Shown here piece by piece: positions 28,675-38,654 of a DNA stretch of 60,000 nucleotides. The number at the start of each line of letters is the position of its first letter. Position 1 is the first letter of the stretch. The stretch is from Cristatella mucedo (lineage: Eukaryota; Bryozoa; Phylactolaemata; Cristatellidae): assembly GCA_009760855.2 (NCBI GenBank), contig WPIO01000102.1:1366001-1426000 (forward strand), read 5' to 3'. The notes under the pieces are model-generated. The model saw nothing but the letters and a program-made list of their open reading frames with translations. It ran no database searches and was not told the origin of the DNA. The position numbers were made by a program, and so were the translations under genes.

Positions 28675-29487
28675 ATGAGGCGTTTTATTAGGCGTGTTTT
28701 TCCCAGTACGGCAAGAAGGGATGATTTGCCTTCTATTGCTCCATCTAGAGATAATTCAGATATAGATATCACATCAGCTCGTCCCCTTTCGCCTCGGACA
28801 CAACCACAATATATAGATAACATATCAGCTCGCCCCCTTCCGCATCGGCCACAACAACCTGAAGAAGAAGTTTATGAAGATATGCATAACATATTAGGTC
28901 ATGCCCTTCCGCTTCTGCTAGCAGAAGGAGATGAAGAAAATCCAACTCAACTTCTGCAGCAATCTGACAGAGTTACGGTACCAGCTCGCCCCCTTTCGCC
29001 TCGGACACAACCACAACCCGAAGGAGATTATGAAGATCCAGATCAACTTCTGCAGCAATCTGGCAGAGTTACTGAAGATGATGCACACATATACGGCAAT
29101 CCAGATGAACTTCTGCCGCCACTAATTAGTGCAAATGGCAATCTTGGTTACATTCGAGTTAGAAGTCCTGCGGCTCCAAATGAATATGAGCTTTCAAGAA
29201 GAAATCAACCTACATTTGTCCAAGAAGGTGGGGTGGATGATGTGTTCGAATTATTAAATACTACGATATCTTCTGCCCATTATGATGATGCAAATATTGG
29301 TAGAACAATTTCTACCTCTACTTCTGCACCATTAAGTGTTGTTGCAAATATGCCTTCCTCTGCTAGCGAAAGATTGTTGTCTGCCAATGTAGAAAGTGCC
29401 CACAGCTCTGCCTTATTCGGCAGATCCACGGAAGGTGTGGCAACAAGAATCGGAGCCAGAAATAGCTCTAGAAGGTTTTACATTTAA
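28675..29487 (+). CDS. repeat-bearing, proline-rich protein with tyrosine motifs; candidate effector
   Basis: 270 aa, hydrophilic, no signal peptide. The basic N-terminus (MRRFIRRVF) is followed by three copies of an ARPL(S/P)xR(T/P)QxQ block and three copies of a (D/N)P(D/T)(Q/E)LL block. Five tyrosines sit in acidic contexts: Tyr67 (VYEDM), Tyr119 (YEDP), Tyr140 (YGNP), Tyr171 and Tyr203. Two are YxxP, the Crk-type SH2 ligand form, and RPLPHRP fits an SH3 class I ligand. Such arrays typify tyrosine-phosphorylated effectors of intracellular bacteria, but no secretion signal is proven. An alternate frame past the stop encodes a hydrophobic segment (29490-29641). Confidence 0.75.
   Translation: MRRFIRRVFPSTARRDDLPSIAPSRDNSDIDITSARPLSPRTQPQYIDNISARPLPHRPQQPEEEVYEDMHNILGHALPLLLAEGDEENPTQLLQQSDRVTVPARPLSPRTQPQPEGDYEDPDQLLQQSGRVTEDDAHIYGNPDELLPPLISANGNLGYIRVRSPAAPNEYELSRRNQPTFVQEGGVDDVFELLNTTISSAHYDDANIGRTISTSTSAPLSVVANMPSSASERLLSANVESAHSSALFGRSTEGVATRIGARNSSRRFYI
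28777..29115 (+). repeat. internal repeats in the candidate effector gene
   Basis: DNA-level copies of an AGCTCGYCCCCTTYCGC-type block occur at about 28777, 28828 and 28984. Copies of a CAACTTCTGCAGCAATCTG-type block occur at about 28947 and 29044, with a partial one at 29107. Confidence 0.85.
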
Positions 29488-29693
29488 ATCTAGGGCAAGC
29501 AATCAAGCTCCAAAGTGCAATTACTTGGCTTTGGGGCTAAAAGACTGTTACTTCGTTGTATTGTGCTTTTGTGCTGTTGTAATTTTTATTTTTTATTATT
29601 TTCTTGCACTGAAGTTAATAACATGGTATAGTTATTTTTAGGTCTTTGTAGCCTATATTAAGTTTGGAATTTTAATTAATAATTTTTATTTTT

Positions 29694-30701
29694 ATGCAAA
29701 CAAATACTTCAAGCCAACCTGAGTTATTGAGTGTGAGACCGATTGGGGAATACCAAATGTCTGATATGGGAGATCTAGCTACTTCTGCCTCGGTGGCGAC
29801 ACATCAAGCTGAGCATGTTTCTGAAGATAATGCCGTTACAAATATTGGAAATGACGCTATTGGCGCTGGAGAGTATGGCTCTGCTGAACCAGTTGCGACA
29901 AGACAAACTGAGCCGGTTTCTGAAAATGATGTTTGTATAGAGTTGGAAAATGAAACTATTGGCGCTGAAGAGTATGGCTCTGCTGAACCAGTTGTTACAG
30001 AACAACCTAGGTCGTTTGATTTGGATTCTTTCAGCTATGTTTCTGATGATTCTGTCAACATTGATTACGGCATGTGCGAAGCACAAGGGGATCGACCTGC
30101 TGGATGCTATGCTTCTTACGAGATGAGGCAAGTACTTCATGGTACTGCTTTGTGTTGTACTGTCGCTGGTACCGTGAGTGGAGTTTTGGGACATTTGGCC
30201 ATGAGTGGCTCAATTCCATGCTGCTTGCCTATGTATGCTCCTGTTGCTTATGGTGCACCTGTTTTGTGTGGAACAGCCGCCACTGCCCTAGACATTGCGG
30301 CAGCAGTGCCAAAGAGTGTTTATTTAGATGAAGATAATAGGTCGAAAGTAGATAGAAAGCATAGGTCAGCGGCACTTGGAGCGGCACTTTTTTCTGGTGC
30401 TCTTGTTGCCGAAGGTGCTTTAAGCTTTGCCACCAATATTACAAAAGTATTGAGCGGTAGTTTTTGTGGTTTATTGATGGGTTTCTCGGGAGCTGCGAGT
30501 GCTGCTCTTAATGCTGCAACATTAGGTCTACCCAACAGAGAGTCTACTATATCGAGTCCTGAAACAGGCACGACAGATTCCATTTCAAATAGGTTAGAAA
30601 GATCAGTAGCCACAACAAACACTGTGTATGATGATGCAGATGTTGTAACATCACGTATGCTGGCTAACGTAGAAAGATCTATGGCAAGATATTCTCTATA
30701 A
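29694..30701 (+). CDS. repeat-bearing protein with paired hydrophobic domains; candidate effector
   Basis: 335 aa. Residues 38-103 are two 33-residue repeats, each ending EYGSAEPV with a tyrosine in acidic context (Tyr61, Tyr94). Two long hydrophobic regions follow, about 149-207 and 226-280, separated by a charged loop, as in bilobed membrane-hairpin proteins inserted into host vacuole membranes. The C-terminal NTVYDDADVVTSRMLANVES-like end resembles the YDDA(N/D) and (L/A)NVE motifs of the preceding protein, so the two may be related. There is no signal peptide. The AT-rich leader resembles that of the neighbour. Function is unknown; effector status is inferred. Confidence 0.72.
   Translation: MQTNTSSQPELLSVRPIGEYQMSDMGDLATSASVATHQAEHVSEDNAVTNIGNDAIGAGEYGSAEPVATRQTEPVSENDVCIELENETIGAEEYGSAEPVVTEQPRSFDLDSFSYVSDDSVNIDYGMCEAQGDRPAGCYASYEMRQVLHGTALCCTVAGTVSGVLGHLAMSGSIPCCLPMYAPVAYGAPVLCGTAATALDIAAAVPKSVYLDEDNRSKVDRKHRSAALGAALFSGALVAEGALSFATNITKVLSGSFCGLLMGFSGAASAALNAATLGLPNRESTISSPETGTTDSISNRLERSVATTNTVYDDADVVTSRMLANVERSMARYSL
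29805..30002 (+). repeat. two 99-bp tandem coding repeats
   Basis: Two adjacent 33-codon units. The best conserved part is around ATTGGCGCTG(G/A)AGAGTATGG and the following bases. Confidence 0.8.
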
Positions 30702-31881
30702 TAGGCACTGCACCTATTGGTATAGATTGTCGTTTTATGTTTTGATTGCAGCAAAGTAACATCAACATCGCCCAGCAATAATTCACGACCACATTGCGTG
30801 CTAAATTATAGCTGGGCACGGATGGAAATTAAGCTCAAGGAAGAAGATGCAAATTTTAGATAATAATGCTTAAGGTGCAAGATTGGTAGACTCCATATTG
30901 ACAGACTTCTCGATGGAATCTTGCAACTAATCTTGGGGGGTTGTTCTGCTGTATTGTGGTTCTTGGCTTTATAAGTTTTGGATGTAGTGCTCATTTAGTT
31001 CTGATGCCGTAGATCTTGTTGGTTATTGCAATTTTTATTTATAAATCAACAAATAATTGCCTCCCTGTTGGATGTATTTCTTTTAGCGTGAAGTTTTGTG
31101 GCATTTTGTATCAACCGATAGATCACCTTGCAGCTATGGATAATAAATTATATGAATAGTGTTAATGTCAGATAAACTTTAAGACTGATTTTGTTGATTT
31201 TTGTCGTTGGTTTGGCTGATTGATTTCTGGCCTATAATAAATTATCTTTAAGTTATTGAATAATGAAAAAACCTAAGTGGCAATGATTTTTTTGGACTTA
31301 TGATTATTATTTGGTATTGAGAGGGCTAATTATCTAATCGCTTAGCGTATTTTAACCTTAAGATATTATTTATTCTGGCAGAAATTCAAATGTATGCATT
31401 GTTTTTATTGAAGCTTTGGATATTGCTTGAAATCGCTTTGGGAGGTTGCTTGCTCGATTTGTCCTTACATCCAAATAGTGCTATGTTTTTGTTTTAGGTT
31501 TTGTATGGCTGTTATGTTTTTTGTTCCAAGCCATATTTTATAGCAAGCTGTAATTGGGCTATATTTATTTTTTGCCGAATTTGGCCGTTAAAATTTGTTT
31601 GGTTTGCTTTTGCTTGATTCATATTTAATTAACCATGCCACAATACTTTGTCACACGCATAATCTCTTTATTGCAAGTTATTACTACAAAAATCATCTTT
31701 ATTGCTCTCACAAACATTCCATTGTGATCAGTAAAAGATTCTCGCAACTTCCTGTGTGCTGTTTTTATTATTATGAATTTTATGAATTGTTGTTAGACTT
31801 TTATTCAAAAAGATAGTGATTGCAAATTAGTTTATTCCTGTCTCGCATTTCTGAGTTGTATTTTGTCTCCATTTTGTCAAT
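30702..31881. other. 1.2-kb spacer
   Basis: AT-rich with scattered short open frames (31595-31816 and others) that look random. No repeat, RNA or remnant could be identified. Confidence 0.4.
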
Positions 31882-32835
31882 ATGGTTTGGTTTTGCAAGA
31901 GCGTGATTGGCTGGCTGGGCTTTGTTACGCTATATGTTTTGTTGAGTGTTTGTGGCTTGCATTCTGCCCTTGCTAATTTGGCAAATGGACCAGGGCAGGG
32001 CGGAGCCGCCGGATCGCCAAGATTTAAAAAGCCCAATGTTGGCACATTTTTTATAGGTTTTGGCGTTGGTTCTAATGTTTATAACATTTACAATCCACCA
32101 CGGTCAGAATATATAGAATCAAGTGAATCACAACAAGTATTGGCAACCAATACTGTTGATGCAATATTTAGTTCCGAGGGAAAAATGCCAGATTTAGTTT
32201 CCATGACTGGCTATCCAAGGTTGATTTTTGGCTATATTCCTAGTCGTTTAAGTTTTATGCATCATCAGCTTTATTTGGATATTTTTAACGGATTTATTAA
32301 ATTTAACAGTGTTACTGCGCAAAATCCTATATCTATTATCTCTGCAGAGCCAGATGCTAAGCCAACGCAATATTCCTCTCTGCAAATGAATTTGCAATCT
32401 TACAGAGTTATGTATAATTTACAACTACAATATGATCCCCCAAGGGCTCGGGTTGGATTTTTTGTGTTAGGTGGCGTGGGCGTGGCAATAGATAACACAT
32501 GGCTTCAGGGTTCGGTTTTCACTCCTACAACATCATCATCCTCTTCCGGAACAAACAGTGGCACCAGCACTTCAGTGGGCACCACCACAACCACGACATC
32601 TTCTTCCAATTTCAATGGAACTGAAAGCAAGTTTCTTGCTAACACAACCCCTCATATTGGTATGGTCTATGAGGTTGGCGGTGGCATGATGGTTTACATT
32701 ACTCAAGGTTTTGCGGTTGATATTAGGTTTAGATATGCTTTTTTTCAGGCGCATTTTGATGCAAATAAGATGACAACAGTAGATTTTCATCAGAACAGCT
32801 TGGATCTTATAGCTTCCGCAATTTTAAAATTTTAA
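31882..32835 (+). CDS. outer-membrane beta-barrel protein with Ser/Thr-rich loop
   Basis: 317 aa. A signal peptide of about 31 residues ends SALA. Strand-like segments and a C-terminal phenylalanine (LDLIASAILKF) indicate a barrel. Residues about 214-246, encoded near 32521-32620, form a Ser/Thr/Gly low-complexity tract that by position should be an exposed loop and may vary in length between strains. No named family recognised. A 60-base fragment of the gene is repeated at 33285-33344. Confidence 0.75.
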   Translation: MVWFCKSVIGWLGFVTLYVLLSVCGLHSALANLANGPGQGGAAGSPRFKKPNVGTFFIGFGVGSNVYNIYNPPRSEYIESSESQQVLATNTVDAIFSSEGKMPDLVSMTGYPRLIFGYIPSRLSFMHHQLYLDIFNGFIKFNSVTAQNPISIISAEPDAKPTQYSSLQMNLQSYRVMYNLQLQYDPPRARVGFFVLGGVGVAIDNTWLQGSVFTPTTSSSSSGTNSGTSTSVGTTTTTTSSSNFNGTESKFLANTTPHIGMVYEVGGGMMVYITQGFAVDIRFRYAFFQAHFDANKMTTVDFHQNSLDLIASAILKF

Positions 32836-33843
32836 ATCTCTTTTGTTGTCTTGTTTTTGGTTTTTGTGGCGGAGTTGTTTTAATTTTGCGGATAGTATAG
32901 ATTATTTTTTGAGCGTGAATTGTGATGGAATGGATTGCGGTGGAAAAATTTATGTTTTGTTGTTGTGAAAATATAGCTCCTAATTTTAAACCTATTTTTT
33001 TGGTTGGCTTTACGTTAGGAAAGAGATTTTTTACTTTCATTTACCTTGTGTGATTTTTCGATATTTTGCTGCATTGCGGCTTATTGAGATGCTTTTTGGC
33101 GTTATTTTTTGTTATTATTTAGGTTGAATTTTTGAAGTTGAAATATCGCAATTGCCCAGTGCGGAATGATCTAAAATATTTCTTAAGTGATGTTTTTCTC
33201 AAAGATTTTTATGACAGATTGCATAATTTTGCAATTTTTTATTCCGTTTATTATTTTGGGCTGTTGTGTAATATTTTTTACACTAGCTTTATTTGGATAT
33301 TTTTAACGGATTTATTAAAGTTAACAGCATTACTGCGTAAAATCTTAATTTTGCAACATTTTTCAAATATTGAAGCAATATTGTACTGATTTCATTGACT
33401 GACCAAGGCCCTTACCGACCGCATAAATAATGGCTGCAGCTTAACTTTTTTGTTTGTAGCGCTATTTATATCAAGCTTTATAATGCTTCATCTTGTATAA
33501 AGTTTGGCACATTTGTACTGCTTTATGGCCTCAATTGCTAAAAAAATATTCTCACAAAAATAAGATATTTTTTACAGTCCAAACAAACATTCATCATTCT
33601 TTTATTTTGGCGTAAACGACAATAAAAATCTTATCCCATTGGCTTTTATATGGATATAATACCACCAAAACAATCACATGTTAGCTGTATCAAAAGTTTG
33701 TAACGGATGGCAATTATCTTTTATCTCGTAATATCTAACTTGAACGCAAGATTTTGGCATGGCAAACAAACATGCTCCACCAATAAAGTCTTTATATGAC
33801 AATTAATCTTGTCAGATTTTTATCTCATTCGGTTGCAGCATTG
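32836..33843. other. 1-kb spacer with decayed partial copy of the barrel gene
   Basis: 33285-33344 matches 32267-32326 at 56 of 60 positions. The surrounding frame (33132-33389) no longer encodes a barrel. The remainder to 33843 has no recognisable content. Confidence 0.55.
33285..33344 (+). pseudogene. fragment of a duplicated outer-membrane barrel gene
   Basis: Sixty bases differ from 32267-32326 by four substitutions. Flanks diverge quickly, so the copy is old or was always partial. Confidence 0.75.
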
Positions 33844-34548
33844 TTAGAATTTATCTTCAATATCGGCCTCAATATAATATCTATTTTGATTGACATATCT
33901 ATTTTTGACTGTGGTTTTTGACTTGCCGGAACCAGAATTAAGAATATAGCCAATTTTACTGCCCTTGCTTTCCCAGTCTGGAGTTTTTGATCCTTCTTGA
34001 AGTAAAGCACTATCATCATCTGTTGTTTTTTCGTGTATTTTTATATATTGTAAAAATTCAGCCCTCGTTTTTGGAGACATTGGAAAGATGCTTGCAGTGC
34101 GCATTTCTGTCATATTTATTAGATTTTCTATGGGGGTGGCTTTGCCATATAGGCTTAAATCGAAGTAACTTAATTTGCTGGCCTTGGTGGAACTGCGGGA
34201 ATAGGGGCTGTGATTTTTTGTGTCATCGTAGGAAGAGATATAATTTTCGATTGCTTCTTCGTTTTGCACTTCTGCCACGTATTTGCTTCGAGAGAGTCGC
34301 TCCTCCATAATTCTTTCAGAGTTCAGATCTATCAATTCGCCATCTTCAGCTCTGGCCTGTAAATCTCGTTCTAAATAAAATAAATTTTCCCTGCTATATA
34401 TGCTTCTTTTATAGCCATATCCCGCATCTTTATATATCATGTTGTCTGGCCTTTTTGCCGTCCAAGTTGTCCAAGCTGTGCAACCACTATTTATCATGCA
34501 GAATGTCACGATCAATATTTTGACAATTGATGATAGTTTGTGGCTCAT
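33844..34548 (-). CDS. hypothetical lipoprotein
   Basis: 234 aa. The signal peptide ends in a lipobox, MINSGC, with the cysteine at residue 23. The mature part is polar with an acidic middle and a short hydrophobic-aromatic C-terminus. No domain recognised. The +2 residue is Thr, which permits outer-membrane sorting. Its ATG is preceded by an AT-rich leader with no neighbour in the same direction. Confidence 0.65.
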   Translation of the reverse strand: MSHKLSSIVKILIVTFCMINSGCTAWTTWTAKRPDNMIYKDAGYGYKRSIYSRENLFYLERDLQARAEDGELIDLNSERIMEERLSRSKYVAEVQNEEAIENYISSYDDTKNHSPYSRSSTKASKLSYFDLSLYGKATPIENLINMTEMRTASIFPMSPKTRAEFLQYIKIHEKTTDDDSALLQEGSKTPDWESKGSKIGYILNSGSGKSKTTVKNRYVNQNRYYIEADIEDKF

Positions 34549-35195
34549 AATTTGTGTTTTAATTGTTGTTTGTGTTTGGTGTTATTTTATTGTGGTTGAG
34601 TGATGTTTGGTTTTAATTAACAATTTCAACTTAAGACAATTGCGTTAAATTTTAATCGCAAGAAAGTTTTTTATTGTGCAAGAAATTATTGCCATTATGT
34701 TGCGTTTAAAAGCGTGCCATTGCATCATGTTAAGATTTTGCTTAAATTACTGATTTATTGGCTGGTTTTATGGCACGGCGTTGGCGTTATTAGGTATTAA
34801 TATTTGCGGCCGTGTATTACTGCAATATGTGCCAAACATGTCTTCTACAAAAAGATCGATTTTAACATTTTTTCTGGTATTTCGGCATCAAATAATATGT
34901 CATTTTTTTACTGTAATTACCTCTGCAAGGCCATCTATTTGCTGTTTTGGCGACATTGTGTTTGTTGAAAATGCATTAAAATAAGCTCTATCCGCAGAGC
35001 AAAGTTGATATCATCTGGCATCTTTGTGTAATGCTTTTTTGTTTGCGTTAAGTGCTTATTGTGGTTGCAATTTCCATCTTCCCAATGTTTTGTTCAAGTT
35101 TGTAGATTGGGCCAAATATTGGCAAAAAATCTTTTTGGCAAACTTCATCATTACCCAAGAATTATATGCAATTTCTGCGGCTGTTGTCCGGTGCT
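34549..35195. other. spacer
   Basis: About 650 bases. Two plus-strand frames (34781-34984, 35024-35260) look like noise; the second runs antisense into miaA. Nothing supported. Confidence 0.35.
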
Positions 35196-36368
35196 TTATT
35201 TTTCCAAAAGAGCAGATATTAAATTATAATCTGGTTCTGAAATTTGATGAAAATCTTTAAAATTATTTCGTAGCCAAGTGTATTGCCTTTTGGCGTAATT
35301 GCGAGTTTCTTGGGTTGCCATTTTTGTCATTTCTTCCCTATCTATTGCGCCATAAAGATGGCGTATTATCGGCCTCAGTCCCGCGGCTTTATAAATCGTG
35401 CTTTTGCTGCCTTCTTCAAAAAAGCAATCGATTGATTTATCGCATTTATTTCGAATGATTGATTTGTCATTGTATTGTTCGTTGTTTTTTCTGTGGTACT
35501 GGGGTTGAAAGTTATAAGATTCTTTCTGCTGATTTTCAGTTTCTGCCATTTCGCCGTGTCCTGTATTTTTTTTCTGATGGTTGTTGTTTTTATACGATAT
35601 TTGACTGCAATAAAGATGCGTTGATGTGATGATTTCGGCTTTGCTTTTATTGGTTAATTTTTCCGCATAGCTTGATGCATTAATGTTTTCCAAAAATGCC
35701 AAGACCTCCTCCAATACGCCTGTATTAAGCATGGCGGAAAAACGTTCGTTGCACTGCCTGTAAAGCTGTTCTATTGGCGGATTAATGGCAATTTTTAGGA
35801 TATTTTTTCCAGTCAAAATTGATGGTTGTTTTATGGAGTTAAGAGCCGAAATGGATTGTTTGGTGGTTTTTTTTACACAGTAGGCTCTTAGCATTCTTTG
35901 ACTGTCGGCGGCAATAATGTGTTTTGGCAGATCTGGATCTAGTTGCTGCAAAATGGAAAAAAAACATTCATTGCCAACCTCGGCTAGCTTCATTTCTGCC
36001 TCTTTTTTTGTGGTTGGGGAAATTTCCGGAATGATGGAAATTCCATCTAATAAAAGTTTTTGATAAAGGCCAGTGCCGCCAACAATAACCAAGGTTTTTT
36101 TAGTATTATTAAATACAATTTGCAGTTGTTCCAGCCATTTTGCTACGGAAAAATGTTCATATCCGCTGATAATTTGATATAAATGATGTTTTATTGAGGA
36201 GGATTGCCATGTTGGGCAGGCTGTTAAAATTGGCAAATCTTGATAAACTTGTAGTGCGTCTGCGTTTACAATTTCACAGTCCAATTTTTCCGATATTGCT
36301 TCCGCAAGAGCCGATTTTCCGCTTGCAGTTGGTCCAAAAATAATAATGGCGGTAAATTTATTGTGCAT
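35196..36368 (-). CDS. miaA: tRNA dimethylallyltransferase MiaA with internal insertion
   Basis: 390 aa, against about 300 for the family. Adds the isopentenyl group to A37, the substrate of MiaB. P-loop GPTASGKS (12-19), NADALQVY, GGTGLY and the C-terminal RNYAKRQYTWLRN are normal. A hydrophilic Asn/Gln/Lys/His-rich stretch of about 90 residues (about 231-323) interrupts the region between the DMAPP/tRNA-binding domain and the conserved KAAGLRPI block. The frame is kept open throughout, so the insertion is likely translated. Confidence 0.92.
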   Translation of the reverse strand: MHNKFTAIIIFGPTASGKSALAEAISEKLDCEIVNADALQVYQDLPILTACPTWQSSSIKHHLYQIISGYEHFSVAKWLEQLQIVFNNTKKTLVIVGGTGLYQKLLLDGISIIPEISPTTKKEAEMKLAEVGNECFFSILQQLDPDLPKHIIAADSQRMLRAYCVKKTTKQSISALNSIKQPSILTGKNILKIAINPPIEQLYRQCNERFSAMLNTGVLEEVLAFLENINASSYAEKLTNKSKAEIITSTHLYCSQISYKNNNHQKKNTGHGEMAETENQQKESYNFQPQYHRKNNEQYNDKSIIRNKCDKSIDCFFEEGSKSTIYKAAGLRPIIRHLYGAIDREEMTKMATQETRNYAKRQYTWLRNNFKDFHQISEPDYNLISALLEK

Positions 36369-37061
36369 GGTAAAAAATTCATATTGCTTCGCTTTAAGAT
36401 CCGTTATGTAAGAATCAATTATTATTTGGCAAAATAAAGTTATTTTCTACAGTCTAATCACGAGAGATGTGATGGCAGATGGTTTGTAAGTTTTTCTCTA
36501 TGCAAATTTTTGACTGAGATTTGTTTTTCCGGAGTGTTCGTTGTTTGTAATTAGCCATATTGCTATCGCCAGATCTGTACTTAAAACTGTAAATTTGAAT
36601 TGCTATTTTGAGAATTTATTTCAGAATTAAGTTGAAAAAACCAATTTAAAGCACCATTGCACATATCTTTACTGATAATGTATCGCTTCCTTCTTGCGTG
36701 TTATCATTTCAATGCCATATCCGTCCATTTTTTATGGCCTAATTTATATCTTGCTGCAACTTATATTGCTGCATAAATATAAAATTTTGATGCTAATTGC
36801 TTGGAGAAATAATCTTTATTTAGTATTTTTATTTGCTATAAAGGCTTTCTAAATTATTTTTTGCCAATATGTTTATCATATCTATTAACTTATTGCCGGA
36901 TGTGTGATTTTATCATTTTACTTCTATTTATTTTTTCGCAAAGCTGCTTAATTGCCGACAAGAATAAGCTTATCTGATGTTTTTTTGTTTATCAGGCAGT
37001 ATTGACGGATTTGTTTTGCTGGATGTTGGCGGTATTTCACATAGTCTGGATTTTTGATGTA
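36369..37061. other. spacer between miaA and murE
   Basis: 690 AT-rich bases without recognisable gene, hairpin or repeat. Confidence 0.4.
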
Positions 37062-38654
37062 CTATTTGGCGTTATTTTTATTTCGTAAAATCAATGCCTC
37101 TTCAGATACCAACGCGTCATCAAATGGGTGCTTAATATCTCCAATTATGTGATGTTTTTCGTGCCCCTTGCCGGCAATTAAAACTATGTCTCCCATGTTG
37201 GCTTCTTCAATTGCACAGAAAATTGCATTTCTGCGCGAGTCCGTTACTTCTAAAAAATTGCCCAGTCTGCTGTCAGCCTGCAGTGCAAAAAGCACAGATA
37301 TTTTATCTTGACGGTTGCGCATTTCTGCCATTTGTTGCTGTTTTAGTGCCTGAATGCCGCCTATTATTTCTGCACGAATGGCGGCTGGATTTTCATGTCT
37401 TTCGTTGTCATCTGTTATAATGGTTAAATCTGCATATTTTGCTGCAATCGCACCCATTATTGGTCTTTTAGAGGTGTCTCTGTTGCCGCCGCACCCAAAA
37501 ACAACAATCAATCTATTTTTTGCAATTTTTCTTAGCGTTTGTAGGGCTTTTTCAAGTGCATCTGGGGTGTGGGCATAGTCTATGTAAACATCAATATCGC
37601 TTTTTAATTTAATTTTTTGCATTCTTCCCATTGGAGCTTGAAGTTTATCTAATAGAGGCAAAACTTGATTAAATTCAAAACCCCAAGCATGCATAATTCC
37701 TGCCGCACAAAGCATGTTCATTAGTTGAAAATTTCCTATAACTTCCGTGTGGATTTTGTATTTTTCTCCTCTATTAGAAATCATCGCAATTTGGCCACTT
37801 TGATTCTCTTCTGTTCTGATTAATTGAAGATCGTTGCCATTTTTTCCATAAGAGATGGTTCGCAAATTTCGGTTCACACAAATTCTGCATAATTCTTCGT
37901 ATTCTGGAATATCTGCATTCAATACCGCAGCTCCAGATTGATCTAAAAACTTTGAGAAAAGCTGTTTTTTGGCAGTAAAATAATCTTGCATGCTGCCATG
38001 ATAATCCAGATGATCTTGAGATAAATTGGTAAAGGCGGCAACGTTAATTTTAAGTCCGGCGGTTCTTGCTTGGGCAATGCCATGACTTGAGGCTTCCATC
38101 GCAACATAATTAACCTGATTTTTTTTTACCTGGGCAATAATATGATGCAAATAAAAGCTTGATGGGGTTGTTAAAATTTCTCGCTCCGAATCTAGTTGTT
38201 GGCCATCAACATAACATCCGGTTGTGCCAATGCATAGAGCCGATTGGCCACACAAAAATAGCAATTGCCCCACAAAGGAACAACTTGATGTCTTGCCGTT
38301 GGTTCCGGTTATGGCACAAATATTTTCAGCTTTTGGGTTGTATTTATAATTCAGCATATCGATAATTTTATGCTTTAGGTTTTCTATAGATATTATAAAT
38401 AACTCGCCAGACTTGACGGCTGCGATAATTTCGTCATCCTTCGTTACTGACTTATATTTTCTTGATATTTTTAAATTTTCGATGGCGATGTTTTTATCCA
38501 TAATTATGCCAGAAAGTGCATGTTGATTGCAGTTGGCAATAAATTTTTCATTGCCCTGCAAAACTATAAGTAAGGTATTTGGCACTATAGATCTTGTATC
38601 GTCTGTAGCCATTGACGAGTTATCTAGAGCCGATTTTAGCAATTTTTCTAGCAT
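37062..38654 (-). CDS. murE: UDP-MurNAc-Ala-Glu-meso-DAP ligase
   Basis: 530 aa cytoplasmic peptidoglycan enzyme. ATP loop ITGTNGKTS at about 115, TTPSSF, EASSHGIAQ and NLSQDHLDYHG are all seen. The C-terminal domain has DYAHTPDAL, FGCGGNRDTSKRP, then IAGKGHE. The DAP-selecting DNPR motif reads DNER, keeping Asp and Arg but not Pro. A small Gln/Arg-rich insertion lies between that motif and KGHE. It is not followed by murF or mraY as in a dcw cluster, so the cluster is dispersed. Confidence 0.95.
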   Translation of the reverse strand: MLEKLLKSALDNSSMATDDTRSIVPNTLLIVLQGNEKFIANCNQHALSGIIMDKNIAIENLKISRKYKSVTKDDEIIAAVKSGELFIISIENLKHKIIDMLNYKYNPKAENICAITGTNGKTSSCSFVGQLLFLCGQSALCIGTTGCYVDGQQLDSEREILTTPSSFYLHHIIAQVKKNQVNYVAMEASSHGIAQARTAGLKINVAAFTNLSQDHLDYHGSMQDYFTAKKQLFSKFLDQSGAAVLNADIPEYEELCRICVNRNLRTISYGKNGNDLQLIRTEENQSGQIAMISNRGEKYKIHTEVIGNFQLMNMLCAAGIMHAWGFEFNQVLPLLDKLQAPMGRMQKIKLKSDIDVYIDYAHTPDALEKALQTLRKIAKNRLIVVFGCGGNRDTSKRPIMGAIAAKYADLTIITDDNERHENPAAIRAEIIGGIQALKQQQMAEMRNRQDKISVLFALQADSRLGNFLEVTDSRRNAIFCAIEEANMGDIVLIAGKGHEKHHIIGDIKHPFDDALVSEEALILRNKNNAK

